A stretch of DNA of 64,000 nucleotides from Synechococcus sp. RS9909 (GCF_014279595.1 NZ_CP047943.1:806001-870000), one strand, 5' to 3'. Positions 35,832 to 49,000 are shown, counted from the stretch's first letter. Numbers and translations: made by a program. Notes: generated by a model from the letters alone, not told the origin.

Positions 35832-36266
35832 ATGTTTCTGGTGCAGCAGTGGGAGTATCAAGTGGTGCGCTTGAACATCGAGCCGCCGGTCTCGGCGCCG
35901 CAAGAGCCGCCTCCAGCACAGAATGCTCCCGACAGCGAGACCAAGCCTTCTGGAAAGGTGTTCAGTGAGGCCTACCTCAAAGAGGAATTTCCGCGCTTTT
36001 ACGTGCCTGAGGTTGGTGCTGCCTCAGCAGGGCCGATGCCTCAGCAGCAGGATCCCGCCTTCCAATTACAAGATTTTCTTAACGGTCAGGGGCAGCAGGG
36101 GTGGGAGCTGGTGGGTTTCCAGCATGCTCCTCCCCATGTCTTCATCGTGTTCAAGCGGCCTGCCGCCGGTCAGGAGAGCGCCCAAGCTGCCCAGAGCGAG
36201 CAGCTGAGGCTCACTCTGGATTTAGCGAATCGGGCCCTTGCGATCATTGACAAGCAGTCGTCTTAA
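35832..36266 (+). CDS. DUF4177-like protein
   Basis: A 144-residue soluble protein. FLVQQWEYQVVRLN at the start and LNGQGQQGWELVGFQ with VFIVFKRP later match the DUF4177 pattern (WEYKVV ... LN..G..GWEL ... KRP), here split by a Pro-rich insert of about 60 residues (QEPPPAQNAPDSETKPSGK). The C-terminal tail is helical. The in-frame ATG at 35769 would add 21 residues; 35832 is preferred because the domain begins there. The 3' end overlaps the Tic22-like gene by 4 bp, convergent. The function is unknown. Confidence 0.7.
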   Translation: MFLVQQWEYQVVRLNIEPPVSAPQEPPPAQNAPDSETKPSGKVFSEAYLKEEFPRFYVPEVGAASAGPMPQQQDPAFQLQDFLNGQGQQGWELVGFQHAPPHVFIVFKRPAAGQESAQAAQSEQLRLTLDLANRALAIIDKQSS

Positions 36267-37033
36267 TTGCCCTTTTGTTGATCAAGTTTCTGAATCAACG
36301 ACACCATGCGGCCGCTGGGAACCACGCGGAGTTGCCCCACTTTGTCTGCTGGTTCTTTGCGTAGGTAGGCGATGAAAGCATTCAGGGGAATCGCGATCAC
36401 ACGCGGCTGGTTCTTGGCTAATTGAGGTGATTCCTTCGTGGCCCGTTTCACGATGCCTTCCACGAAGTCCACTTCAGTGGCGCAGGGCACAAACTGTTTG
36501 CCCTTCGCCGGTCCCTCATTCATGGTTACCAGCAGGCCTGGTTCCGGGCAAAACACCATGGGTTGCAGATTGGCGATCTCCTTCGCCTTCGCTGCGGGAA
36601 CATTCTGTGCAACCAGCAGTTGCTCTGCAGCGGCCACTTGGCTGGGATCAGGAGCGATCACTCCCAGCTGTTCGGGGTTTTGTTGCAGGAGTGGAGCTAA
36701 AATCTGATTGAAACGTGCCAGGCTCACGGGGGTGAAACGCAAACTGCCGGCGACGTTTTTGCTGAGGCCATAGCGTTCGCCGGCATTGATCTGTTCTGCG
36801 GCCTGGATGGAGATCGCGGCGAGATAGGCCTGAACGGAGCGGCCGTCAATGGTGGCGGGGATGGCTTTTGGTTTTCCCTGATCATCCACGGCCATCAAGA
36901 GCAGAATTGTGTCGAGCTTGGCGCTCACCTCTGCTTCGGGCAGAGCTCGAACGGCGCTGCCGGAAGCGGCTGTGCCCCAGAGCAGGAGGCCACCCAGCAG
37001 GGCGAAGGCGCGATGCAGGTGTTTCGTGGTCAT
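36263..37033 (-). CDS. Tic22-like periplasmic protein
   Basis: A 256-residue exported protein. Residues 1-31 are a signal peptide ending SAVRA-LP. The body has the Tic22 layout of two similar halves: KLDTILLLMAVDDQGKPKAI, then LRFTPVSLARF, and later LLVTMNEG, KQFVPCATEVDFVEGIV, with the end VGQLRVVPSGRMVSLIQ resembling the conserved VRLVPSR...LQ ending. Cyanobacterial Tic22 acts in the periplasm and has been linked to outer-membrane biogenesis. Two cysteines (MVFCPEPG and FVPCATE) could form a disulfide. It starts 48 bp downstream of the giant adhesin stop on the same strand, so it may be cotranscribed with it. Confidence 0.68.
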   Translation of the reverse strand: MTTKHLHRAFALLGGLLLWGTAASGSAVRALPEAEVSAKLDTILLLMAVDDQGKPKAIPATIDGRSVQAYLAAISIQAAEQINAGERYGLSKNVAGSLRFTPVSLARFNQILAPLLQQNPEQLGVIAPDPSQVAAAEQLLVAQNVPAAKAKEIANLQPMVFCPEPGLLVTMNEGPAKGKQFVPCATEVDFVEGIVKRATKESPQLAKNQPRVIAIPLNAFIAYLRKEPADKVGQLRVVPSGRMVSLIQKLDQQKGN

Positions 37034-37081
37034 TGGGTCAGGTGCGAGAGGTGTAGGGAGTGCTGGTTTTGAGCGATCTGA

Positions 37082-40000
37082 TTAAAGCGATCGCATCAAC
37101 CAGCGTGAAATGCGACTCAATAATTGCGATTTAGGCTTGGTGTCATCGCCGTTTGACCGAGACAGCGCGTCATCGTCCGTTGGGGATGAGATGGTACCGG
37201 TGGGCGAGATCTGCTCTTGAGATGTGTTGGTTGTGACTGAAGAGCCGCATCCAGATCCGCTGACACAAACCTCATTCCCAGGCTGGATTTCAAAGGATGC
37301 AGTACCCATGTTGTAGCGCTCTGGTTGCTGGTTTTCCACGCGGAAGTTTGGCTTGAGCGGCCCTTCCTGCACGACGCTACCTGTGCCGCGCGCTGCCGTT
37401 GCTTCACCGGTCGTCTCGCTTGAGGAGTCCTGTCTGTCGAGCGATGGATTGCCAGTTGCGCTTGTGCGCTCGCTACCTGACGTGGTAGTGATGGTTTGCG
37501 GAGCGGTTGCGATAGAGGGGCTTGGATTCGACATGGACAGGGGATAGGGAGTTGCTGCTCCAGTGGTTGCTGCTGCAAGCGGCTGGCTATTCGTGAGGCT
37601 GCTGATGGGATTCAGCACTGTGGTTGTTGTGGTTGAGGTCTGCACCCGAACCACACTCGGATCGGTGTTGGTGAGCAACGAGGGCAGCGCAGTGGATGTG
37701 CTGCTGGCGATCACTTCGCGGACGGATGGAGCTTGAGGAGTGGGTTGGGTCGTTGTGGGGACCACGCCTGGCAGCACTGGGGGTTCAGGCCGGGGCTCGC
37801 TGGTCGTGCTGGGTGGGACCGGAGGTGCCGGTGGAGTTGGCGCTGAGGGTTCGGGCCGGGGCTCGCTGGTCGTGGTGGGTGGGACTGTTGTTTGCTCAGG
37901 AGCTGTCGGCGCCTGCGAGCCACCACTGCCACCACCCCCACTCGAAGGGGGCGCCGGAATCTGAAGACCAACTGCCAGTACGCGCACAACACGACCTTGG
38001 GCAGAGAGACTGCCGCTGAAATCATTGCCGGGGCCAGGCAGATTGATGTCGCCGAGGCCGGCATTCAGATCGGTGTCTCCATCAACCGTGATGTGACCGG
38101 TCTGAAGGATCGGGCCATTGCTGCTGGTGATGGAAGCGTTGCCTTGGATCGAGGTGATCCCCAGTGAGACCTGGCCCAGCGTGATGGCCTCCAGATCACC
38201 GGTGAGATCAAGGATGCCGGAGATGAGGACGTCGTTGGCGGTGTTGATGGTGAGGTCGCCACCGACACTTGGGGTGGAGGGTCCATCGGTGAGTGTGATG
38301 TCACCGGAGACGGCGATGTTGCCAGCAGCACCGCTGTCGAAGACGAGCGATTCAGCGTTGGTGTTGGTGATGGCACCGCCGATGGTGATGTCGGAGCCAG
38401 CAGTGCCATCGGTGGAGAAGGTGATGACCTCATTGGCAGAACCATCAAGGGTGATGTCTGTGGCAATGGAGATGCCCTGATCGGCGGTGATGTCAGCGCC
38501 GATGGTGCTCGTGCCGGTGCCGTCTTGAATCAGCTCGCCAGCAATGGAGAGCACGGCGTTGTCGCCGGTGGTGAAGGTGCCGGTGTTGGTGACGAGCAGA
38601 TCAGCGCCAATGCTGTTTGGCTGACCATTGATGACGAGGTTGGTGCCGTTGAAGTCGAGATCACCGGTGAGGGTGATCGCGTCGGAGAAGGTGGTGGTGC
38701 CGGTGCCAGCTGACTGGGAGAAGGAAGCCGCGGTGACGCTGCCGGTGAAGGTGGCGTCGTTGGCATTGGTGATGGAGATGGAGCCAGTGCCGAGATCACC
38801 GATGTCACCGGAGACGGCGATGTTGCCGGTGTTGCCGCTGTCGAAGACGAGCGATTCACCGTCGGTGTTGGAGATGGCACCGCCGATGGTGATGTCGGAG
38901 TCTGGGTTGCCATCGGTGGAGAAGGTGATCACCTCGTCCTGGTCACCATCGAGTGTGATGTCCGTGGCGATGGTGATGCCCTGATCAGCGGTGATGTCAG
39001 CACCGATGGTGTTGGAGCCCGTGCCGTCCTGGATCAGCGCCCCGCTGATGGCGAGCACAGCGTTATTGCCCGTGGAGAAGACGCCGCTGTTGGTGACCAG
39101 CAGATCAGCGCCAATGGTGTTGGGGACACCATTGATGACGAGGTTGGTGCCGTTGAAGTCGAGATCACCACTGAGGCTGATCGCGTCGGAGAAGGTGGTG
39201 GTGCCGGTGCCATCGATCTGGGTGAAGGACGCAGCGGTGAGGGTGCCGTTGAAGGTGGCGTCATTGGCATCGGTGATGGTGACGGCGCCGGTGCCCAGAT
39301 CACCGATGTCACCGGAGACGGTGATGTCGCCATCATTGCCGCTGTCGAAGACGAGCGATTCCCCAGCGGTGTTGGTGATGTCACCGCCGATGGTGATGTC
39401 GGAGCCAGCAGCGCCATTGGTTGAGAAGGTGATGGCCTCGTTCTGATCACCGGTGAGCTTGAGGTCACCGGTGAAGGAGAGGGCGCCAGTGGTGGTGGTG
39501 ATGTCCTCGCCGATGACGTTGGTGCCGCCGCCGGATTGAGCGAAGGAGCCAGCGGTGAGATCAGCCGCATTGCCCGTGGTGAAGACGCCGGTGTTGGTGA
39601 CGGTCATGGCACCGCCGATGACGTTGCCACTGCCGCTGAGGGTCAGGTTGGTGCCGTTGAAGTCGAGATCACCACTGAGGCTGATGGCATCCGAGAAGGT
39701 GGTGGTACCGGAGCCATCGATCTGGGTGAAGGACGCAGCGGTGACGGAGCCGAAGAAGGTGGCGTCATTGGCATCGGTGATGGTGACGGCGCCGGTGCCC
39801 AGATCACCGATGTCACCGGTGACGGTGATGTCGCCATCATTGCCGCTGTCGAAGACGAGCGATTCCCCAGCGGTGTTGGTGATGTCACCGCCGATGGTGA
39901 TGTCGGAGCCAGCCGCGCCATTGGTTGAGAAGGTGATGGCCTCGTTCTGATCACCGGTGAGCTTGAGGTCACCGGTGAAGGAGAGGGCGCCAGTGGTGGT

Positions 40001-43000
40001 GGTGATGTCCTCGCCGATGACGTTGGTGCCGCCGCCGGATTGAGCGAAGGAGCCAGCGGTGAGATCAGCCGCATTGCCCGTGGTGAAGACGCCGGTGTTG
40101 GTGACGGTCATGGCACCGCCGATGACGTTGCCACTGCCGCTGAGGGTCAGGTTGGTGCCGTTGAAGTCGAGATCACCACTGAGGCTGATGGCATCCGAGA
40201 AGGTGGTGGTGCCGGAGCCATCGATCTGGGTGAAGGACGCAGCGGTGACGGAGCCGGAGAAGGTGGCGTCATTGGCATCGGTGATGGTGACGACGCCGGT
40301 GCCCAGATCACCGATGTCACCGGTGACGGTGATGTCGCCATCATTGCCGCTGTCGAAGACGAGCGATTCCCCAGCGGTGTTGGTGATGTCACCGCCGATG
40401 GTGATGTCGGAGCCAGCAGCGCCATTGGTTGAGAAGGTGATGGCCTCGTTCTGATCACCGGTGAGCTTGAGGTCACCGGTGAAGGAGAGGGCGCCAGTGG
40501 TGGTGGTGATGTCCTCGCCGATGACGTTGGTGCCGCCGCCGGATTGAGCGAAGGAGCCAGCGGTGAGATCAGCCGCATTGCCCGTGGTGAAGACGCCGGT
40601 GTTGGTGACGGTCATGGCACCGCCGATGACGTTGCCACTGCCGCTGAGGGTCAGGTTGGTGCCGTTGAAGTCGAGATCACCACTGAGGCTGATGGCATCC
40701 GAGAAGGTGGTGGTACCGGAGCCATCGATCTGGGTGAAGGACGCAGCGGTGACGGAGCCGAAGAAGGTGGCGTCATTGGCATCGGTGATGGTGACGGCGC
40801 CGGTGCCCAGATCACCGATGTCACCGGAGACGGTGATGTCGCCATCATTGCCGCTGTCGAAGACGAGCGATTCCCCAGCGGTGTTGGTGATGTCACCGCC
40901 GATGGTGATGTCGGAGCCAGCAGCGCCATTGGTTGAGAAGGTGATGGCCTCGTTCTGATCACCGGTGAGCTTGAGGTCACCGGTGAAGGAGAGGGCGCCA
41001 GTGGTGGTGGAGATGTCCTCACCGATGACGTTGGTGCCGCCGCCGGATTGAGCGAAGGAGCCAGCGGAGAGATCCGCGCCATTGCCTGTGGTGAAGACGC
41101 CGGTGTTGGTGACGGTCATGGCACCGCCGATGACGTTGCCACTGCCGCTGAGGGTCAGGTTGGTGCCGTTGAAGTCGAGATCACCACTGAGGCTGATGGC
41201 ATCCGAGAAGGTGGTGGTACCGGAGCCATCGATCTGGGTGAAGGACGCAGCGGTGACGGAGCCGAAGAAGGTGGCGTCATTGGCATCGGTGATGGTGACG
41301 GCGCCGGTGCCCAGATCACCGATGTCACCGGAGACGGTGATGTCGCCATCATTGCCGCTGTCGAAGACGAGCGATTCCCCAGCGGTGTTGGTGATGTCAC
41401 CGCCGATGGTGATGTCGGAGCCAGCAGCGCCATTGGTTGAGAAGGTGATGGCCTCGTTCTGATCACCGGTGAGCTTGAGGTCACCGGTGAAGGAGAGGGC
41501 GCCAGTGGTGGTGGAGATGTCCTCACCGATGACGTTGGTGCCGCCGCCGGATTGAGCGAAGGAGCCAGCGGAGAGATCCGCGCCATTGCCTGTGGTGAAG
41601 ACGCCGGTGTTGGTGACGGTCATGGCACCGCCGATGACGTTGCCACTGCCGCTGAGGGTCAGGTTGGTGCCGTTGAAGTCGAGATCACCACTGAGGCTGA
41701 TGGCATCCGAGAAGGTGGTGGTACCGGAGCCATCGATCTGGGTGAAGGACGCAGCGGTGACGGAGCCGAAGAAGGTGGCGTCATTGGCATCGGTGATGGT
41801 GACGACGCCGGTGCCCAGATCACCGATGTCACCGGTGACGGTGATGTCGCCATCATTGCCGCTGTCGAAGACGAGCGATTCACCGTCGGTGTTGGTGATG
41901 GCACCGCCGAACGTGATGGGGCCGTTTCCTGCGGAGGTGTTGATGGTGACGTCGGCTGTGAGGGTAGCGTTCTCGTTAAACACCGCGCCTGCGGAGCCAG
42001 TGGCGGTGATGTTGCCGCCGAGCTGAACCGTGCCAGGGGCATCGGTGAGCACGCTGGCCACCTGCAGGGTGCTCTGGAAGTCGGTGAGAGCGCCGGTGTT
42101 CACCGTGAGGGCGCCCAGTTCGCCGTTGCTGGCAGCCCCCACGGCGCCAACGAAGCTGACCGGACCGCCAGCGGTGATGGTGAGGCTGCTGGCCAGGCTC
42201 GCAGCGGAATCGAGGCTGCTGCCAAACGTCACGGCACCGTTCGCGTCGCTTGCGGTGATGGTGAGCGTGTTGGCGAGGCTGGCGTTCTCGTTGAACACCA
42301 CGCCGGCGGCGCCGGTGGCGGTGATGTTGCCGCCCAGCTGAACCGTGCCAGGGGCATCGGTGCTGATGCTGACGGCGTTCACCGTGCTCTGGATATCGGT
42401 GAGGCCGGCGGTGTTAAGGGTGATGGCGCCCAGAGTCGTGGTGGAGCCGATGGCGGCATCGAATGCCACGCTGCCGTTGCCGGCATCCACGGTGAGGTTG
42501 TTGGCTAGGCCTTGGGCACTGTTGACCGTTCCCTGGAAGGACACCGCACCACCAGCTGTGACAGCGCCGTTATTGGTGGTGTCAACCACGAGCTCGCCGT
42601 TCGTCACCACAGCGCCCGCGAAGGTGATGGCGCCACCCGCACTTCTGTAGGTGCTGTTTGTGGTGATGGTGCCGGCTGAGGTGTAGGTCTGGTCGCCGGT
42701 GGTGGTGACGTCAAACAGGTAGAGATTGGCCGCCGAGATGTTGAGGCTGGCCAGAGGCGTGATGGCGCCAATGGCTCCATTGAGGCCGATGTTCAAGTCG
42801 CCAGTGCCCGCGGTGAGCGTCACAGCTAGGCCACCATCGAGGGCACCCAGCAATTCGAGATCGCCGCCGGTGGCGCCGGTGTCGATGGTGATCGAGCCGC
42901 CGTTGAGCGACAGCACGTTCTTGAAGCTGATGTCAGCGCCTGCCCCTTGTGCTCCGGCGCCATCGCCCAGGCCACCGGCGGAGCGGATCACACTGTTGTT

Positions 43001-46000
43001 GAGAACGATTCCCTGGCCATTAGGGGTTTCCAGAGCGATCGTGCCTGCATCGCCCCCTGCGCTGCCGGTCCCATTGCCAGCGGCCCCACCGGATGTATTC
43101 AGGCTTGCCAAACTGATGCTGGTGCCGGATCCGCTGGTGGTGATGGTTATGGCACCGCCAGCGGCCGCTGCAGAGCCGGTGGTGATCAGGTTGCCGGCCA
43201 GGTCGACGTTGCCAACGGAATTGATGTTGATGGCACCGGATTGGGTGCCGTCGCTGGCTGCCGTCGTGCTGATGGTTTCGCCGCTGACCAGGGAGAGAGC
43301 AAGACCATTGGAATCACCAATGCCGGCGTTGATGGTGACCAGACCATTGTCGGTGCTGCCGTCGTTGCCACCAGTCGTCGCGATGGATGCATTGAGATCC
43401 ACCACCTTGCTGTTGATGGTGATGGCCCCTGTGGAAGCGGTGAGGTTGCCATCGAGTTGGAAGACGCCCGTGCCAGCGGTGGCCTGTGAGAAGGAAGCAG
43501 CGGAGAAGGTGTCACCGAGGGTGACATTGTTGGCGGCGTTCATGGTGACAGCGCCGAGGGTGCCGCCGGTTGCGCCACCGACGATGCCGTCGAAGTCGAT
43601 GTCACCGCTGCCAGCGGTGAGGGTGAGGTCGCGAGCGGTGCCGTCGCTGTTGAGGGTGCTGCCAAAGGTGATGGCACCACCACCACTGGTGAGGGTGGTG
43701 TTGGCAGCGAGGGTGACAGCCGCGGTGTAGGTCTGAGCGCCGGTGGTGTTGATGGAGCCACCGTTGAGGTTGGAGGTGCGGGAGACGGTCAGGCCGCCAA
43801 GGGCAAAGGTGTTGCCAACGGCACCACCGAAGACCGCATTGCCGGTGATGCCGAGGGTGCGGAAGGTCGACGCCGGAGTTGCACCACCGGTGTTGCTGCT
43901 ATCGAGGGTGCCGTTGAAGGATGTGGTGGCCGCGGAGATGGCGGTGTTTTGGTCAAGGCCCGTGTCACCGGTGAGGGTGATGGTGCTGCTGTCGGCGTCG
44001 TAGGTGGTGCCGGTGAGGGTGATGTTCGTGGCGGTGATGCTCTGAGCGCCGGTTGCGAAGACGTTGTTGAGCGCAGCGTTGTTGGCGCTGGTGACGGTGA
44101 GGCTGGCCAGTGCATTGGCATCGCCGGCAGCCGTACCAGTAATGCCGGAGAGGGTGACATCACCAGTACCGGCGGTGAGGGTCAGGCCCTGAGCGCCATT
44201 GATGGTGCTGGAGAAGGCGATGTCACCGGTGGTGGCACCGGTGTCAACGGTGGCGGCACCCGTGGTGAGGGCAACGGCGTTGGAGAAGGAGATGGTGGCG
44301 CCAGCGCCCTGGCTGCCCGTGCCATCGCCGAGGCCACCGGCAGCGGTGATGGTGCTGTTGTCGAGGGTGATGGTGCCGGCGGTGGTGAGGCCAATGGAGC
44401 CAGCAGCGCCGCCGTTGCCATTGCTGCTGGAGGCAGCGGCACCACCTGAGGTGGTGATGTCGGAGATGGAGAGGGTGGCGGTTGTGCCGGTGGTGTCGAT
44501 GGTGACGTTGCCGCCGGCTGCGCCTGCAGAACCAGTGGTGATGAGATCACCAATCAGGTTGATGTTGCCGTCGGAATTGATGTCGATGGCGCCGGATTGG
44601 GTGCCAGCAGTGGTTGCGGTGGTGGTGATGCTCTTGCCGGAGGCGAGATCGAGGCCGCCGCTGCCCGCATTGATGGTCACCAGACCATTGGCACCACCAG
44701 CAGTGGTGGTGATGGAGGCGTTGAGATCAACGGTGGCCGAGCTGATCGTGATCGCACCGGTGTCGGTGTTGAGATCACCGCCGAGGGTGAAGATGCCCGT
44801 GCCGGCCGTGCCGCTGGCTTGTGAGAAGGAAGCAGCCGAGAAGGCTTTGCTGAGGGTGACATCAGCGGCCTGGTTGATGGTGACCGCCCCCAGACGGTTG
44901 GTGCCGCCGACGACATCGGAGAAGTTGATGTCACCGGAGCCGGCCGTCAGCGCGAGGGTTTCGCTGCCAGCTGTGGTGGCATCAAGGATGGAGGAGAAGG
45001 TGATGGTTCCAGCGCCGCTGCCTGTGCTGAGGGCGACAGGTCCGGTGAGGGTGACCGCCCGCAGGAAGGAGATGTTGCTGTCTGTGGTGGAGATGTCCCC
45101 AGCGATGGAGCTGGAGCCGGCGCCGTTCTGAGTGAAGGCGCCAGTGGCGGTGATGTCAGCCGCAGTGGCGGTGGTTAACAGGCCGGCATTGGTGATTTCA
45201 ACCGTGCTGCCGCTGTTGAGGCTGTCGTTGAGGGTGAGGGCCTGACCGGTGAAATCAAAGGCACCGGAGAGGTTGAGGGCACCATCAAAGGTGGTGAGGC
45301 CTGCGGCAGCGCTCTGGGTGAAGGAGGCGGCATCGATGGCGCCCGAGAAGGAGGCCTGATCAGCGCCTGTGATGGTGATGGCACCGAGTGTGGAGCCGCT
45401 GGCGCCGATGGCAGCGGTGACGGAGATGTCACCGTCGCTGCCGGCGTTGAGGGTGAGGTCTTGGCCGCTGCCGGTGATGCCGGCAGGGATGGTGCTGGTG
45501 CCGATGGTGATGTCCTGGCCGGCGGCGCCACCGGTGGCCAGCACAACGGCATCCGTACCGGTGAGGGCAATGGCTTTGGCAAAGGAGATGCCGCCGGTGG
45601 CGGTGAGGTTGGCGCCGAGGCTGCTGGTGCCGTTGCCGGTTTGCTGGAAGGCAGCGGTGATGGAGAGATCAGCGTTGTCTGTGGTGGTGAAGGTGCCGGC
45701 GTTGGCGACGGTCATGGCGCCGCCGATGGTGTTGCCGGCGCCGTTGATGGTCAGCGCCTGACCGATGAAGTCAAAGGCACCGGAGAGGGTGAGCGCCCCA
45801 TCGAAGCGAGAGAGGGAGCCAGCGGCGGCAGCGCTTTGCGTGTAGGACGCCGCCTTGAAGGCGACATCAGCGGTGAGGTTGCCGGCGGAGTGGATGGTGA
45901 CGGCACCGAGAGCGCCGTTGAGAGCAGAGCCAACCGCGCCGTCGAAGTCAATGGCGGCGTTGCCAGCGGTGATAGCGAGGGTGTTGGCCTCGGTGGATTC

Positions 46001-49000
46001 ACTGTCGAGGGTGCCGGAGAAGGTGACCGCACCGCCGGTGGCACCACCAGCTGTGGTGTTAATCACCAGGGCGTCATTGATGACGGTGTCACCGGCGAAG
46101 GTGATGGCACCACCAGATGAGGTGTAGGTGCTGTTGGTGTTGATGCCAGTGGTGGCGGTGAAGGTTTGAGCGCCGGTGGTGGTGACGTTGCGGAGGGTGA
46201 GGTTGTTGCCGCTGATGGACAGAGAAGCGAGTTCTGAGCCGGCTGCAGCGGTGCCGACATCAGCGGCGGACTGGAAGACGACATCACCGGTGCCGGCTGT
46301 GAGTGTCAGAGCGCGTGCGGTGCTGTCGCTGTTGATGTCACCGGAGAAGGAGATGGTGCCGGTGCCGGAGCCAGTGGAGAGGGAGACGCCATTGGTGAGT
46401 GTGATGGCGTCGGAGAAGGCGATGTCGTCATCAGTGGTGGTGATGCCAGCGCCGAGGTTGATGGAGCCGCCACCGGATTGAGCGAAGGCGCCATCAAGGG
46501 AGAAGGCGGCGCTGTTGCCAATGGTGAGCAGGCCGGAGTTGTCGATGGCGACAGCGCCGCCGCCAGTGGTAGTGACACCACCTTTGAAGGTGAAGGCACT
46601 ACCGCTCAGATCAATGCCGTTGAGGTTGACCGGAGTACCAGACGGATCAATTTGAGCGTTGGTGTTGAGTGTGCCGCCAAAGGTGGTGGTGCCGCTGCCG
46701 GCTTGTTGCTTGATGGAAGCAGCGGAGAAGGCTTTGGTGTCAGCAACGGTGACGTTGGTGGCGCTGTTGATGGTGAGTGCCCCGAGGCGCGTGCTGCCGC
46801 CAACGGTGTCGGAGAAGGTGATGTCACCGGAGCCAGCGGTCAGCGTGAGGTCCTGAGCGCCGTTGAGGGTGCCGGAGAAGGTGATGTCACCGCCAGTGGA
46901 GCCAGTGGAGATGGATCGAGCAGCGTCTGTGAGGCTGACAGGGCTGTTGAAGGTGATGGAGCCGCCGTTGGCGGAGAGATCACCGCCGAGGTCGGTGGTG
47001 CCGGTGATGGCGATGGCCTGGCCGCTGCCGTCAGCGGTGAGGTCAGCGTTGAGATCAACAGCGTTGCTGTTGATGGTGATGGCCCCTGTGGAAGCGGTGA
47101 GGTTGCCGCCGAGTTGGAAGGTGCCACCTCCAGCTGTTGCCTGGGAGAAGGAAGCAGCGGAGAAGGTGTTGCTGAGGGTGACGTTGTTGGCGGCGTTGAT
47201 GGTGACAGCGCCGAGAGCGCCGTTTTGTGCACCACCGATGATGCCGTCGAAGTCGATGTCACCGCTGCCAGCGGTGAGGGTGAGGTCGCGAGCGGTGCCG
47301 TCGCTGTTGAGCGTGCTGCCAAAGCTGATGGCACCACCACCACTGGTGAGGGTGGTGTTGGCAGCGAGGGTGACAGCCGCGGTGTAGGTCTGAGCGCCGG
47401 TGGTGTTGATGGAGCTGCCGTCGAGGGCAGAGGTGCCGGAGACGGTGAGGCCACCGAGCGCGTAGGAGCTGCCAACAGCACCATCAAACACCGCATTGCC
47501 GGTGATGCCGAGGGTGCGGAAGTTGGAGGCCGGCGTGGCTGCGCCGTCATTGCTGCTATCGAGGCTGCCATCGAAGGTGATGCTCGAGAGCGTGCCGCTG
47601 TTATCGGCGGTCAGGGTGGTGTTGCTGCCCAGCACCACAGCACCGGTGTAGAGCTGGGCGGTGGTGGTGGTGACGGCGTCAGTGCCGCCATCGATGTTGA
47701 TGGTGGCGGCGGAGGCATCAACGCTGGCGACGTTGACATCACCGCTGAGGGTGAGGGTGCCGGTGCCAGCGGTGAGGGTGAGGCCCTGAGCGCCATTGAT
47801 GGTGCTGGAGAAGGCGATGTCACCGCCTGTGGCACCGGTGTCAACGGTGGCGGCACCCGTGGTGAGGGCAACGGCGTTGGAGAAGGAGATGGCAGCGCCA
47901 GCACCTTGGGAGCCCGTGCCATTGCCGAGGCCACCGGCGGCAGTGATGGAGGAGTTGTTGAGGGTGATGGTGCCAGTGGTGGTGAGGCCAATGGAGCCAG
48001 CAGCGCCGCCGTTGCCATTGCTGCTGGAGGCAGCGGCACCACCTGAGGTGGTGATGTCGGAGATGGAGAGGGTGGCGGTTGTGCCGGTGGTGTCGATGGT
48101 GACGTTGCCGCCGGCTGCGCCTGCAGAACCAGTGGTGATGAGATCACCAATCAGGTTGATGTTGCCGTCGGAATTGATGTCGATGGCGCCGGATTGGGTG
48201 CCAGCAGTGGTTGCGGTGGTGGTGATGCTCTTGCCGGAGGCGAGATCGAGGCCGCCGCTGCCCGCATTGATGGTCACCAGACCATTGGCACCACCAGCAG
48301 TGGTGGTGATGGAGGCGTTGAGATCAACGGTGGCCGAGCTGATCGTGATCGCACCGGTGTCGGTGTTGAGATCACCGCCGAGGGTGAAGGTGCCCGTGCC
48401 GGCTGTGCCGCTGGCTTGTGAGAAGGAAGCAGCGGAGAAGGCTTTGCCACCAGCGATGGTGACGTCGTCAGCTTGGTTGATGGTGGCCGCCCCCAGGCGG
48501 TTGGTGCCGCCGGTGATCTCGGAGAAGGTGATGTCACCGGAGCCGGCGGTGAGGGTCAGCGTGCGTGCAGCGGTGGCATCGGAATCAAGGGTGTCCGAGA
48601 AGGTGATGGCGCCATTGGTGGCGGTGAGGGTGGTGGCTGCACCGAGGCTGACGGCATCACCAAAGACCATGCCGGCAGCGCCGGAGGTGGCAATCGAACC
48701 ACCGTTGATGGCGGTGCTGCCGCCGGCATCGGTGCTCAGGGAGACCAGCGCGGTGCTGTTGCCAACAGCGCCGGAGAAGGTGGTTGTTCCGGTGGTGTTG
48801 ACCGCCAGGGTGTAGCCGCCGTTGAGGGTGCTGTCAAAGGTGATGGCCCCACCACCGCTGGTGAGGGTGGTGTTGGCAGCGAGGGTGACAGCGCCGGTGT
48901 AGGTCTGCAGACCGGAGGTCTTGATGGAGCCACCGTTGAGGGCAGAGGTGCCGGTGACGGAGAGGCTGCCGAGCTCGTAGGCGTTGCCGACGGCGCCATC

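Noticed and set aside
37087-37094. HIP1 octamer GCGATCGC
   Set aside because: Single palindromes also occur at 7859-7866 and inside several genes; they are expected by GC content and too few by eye to claim HIP1 enrichment.
38333-41860. Possible CRISPR or satellite array
   Set aside because: Units are 504 bp, coding and contiguous without spacers; the array is an in-frame protein repeat.
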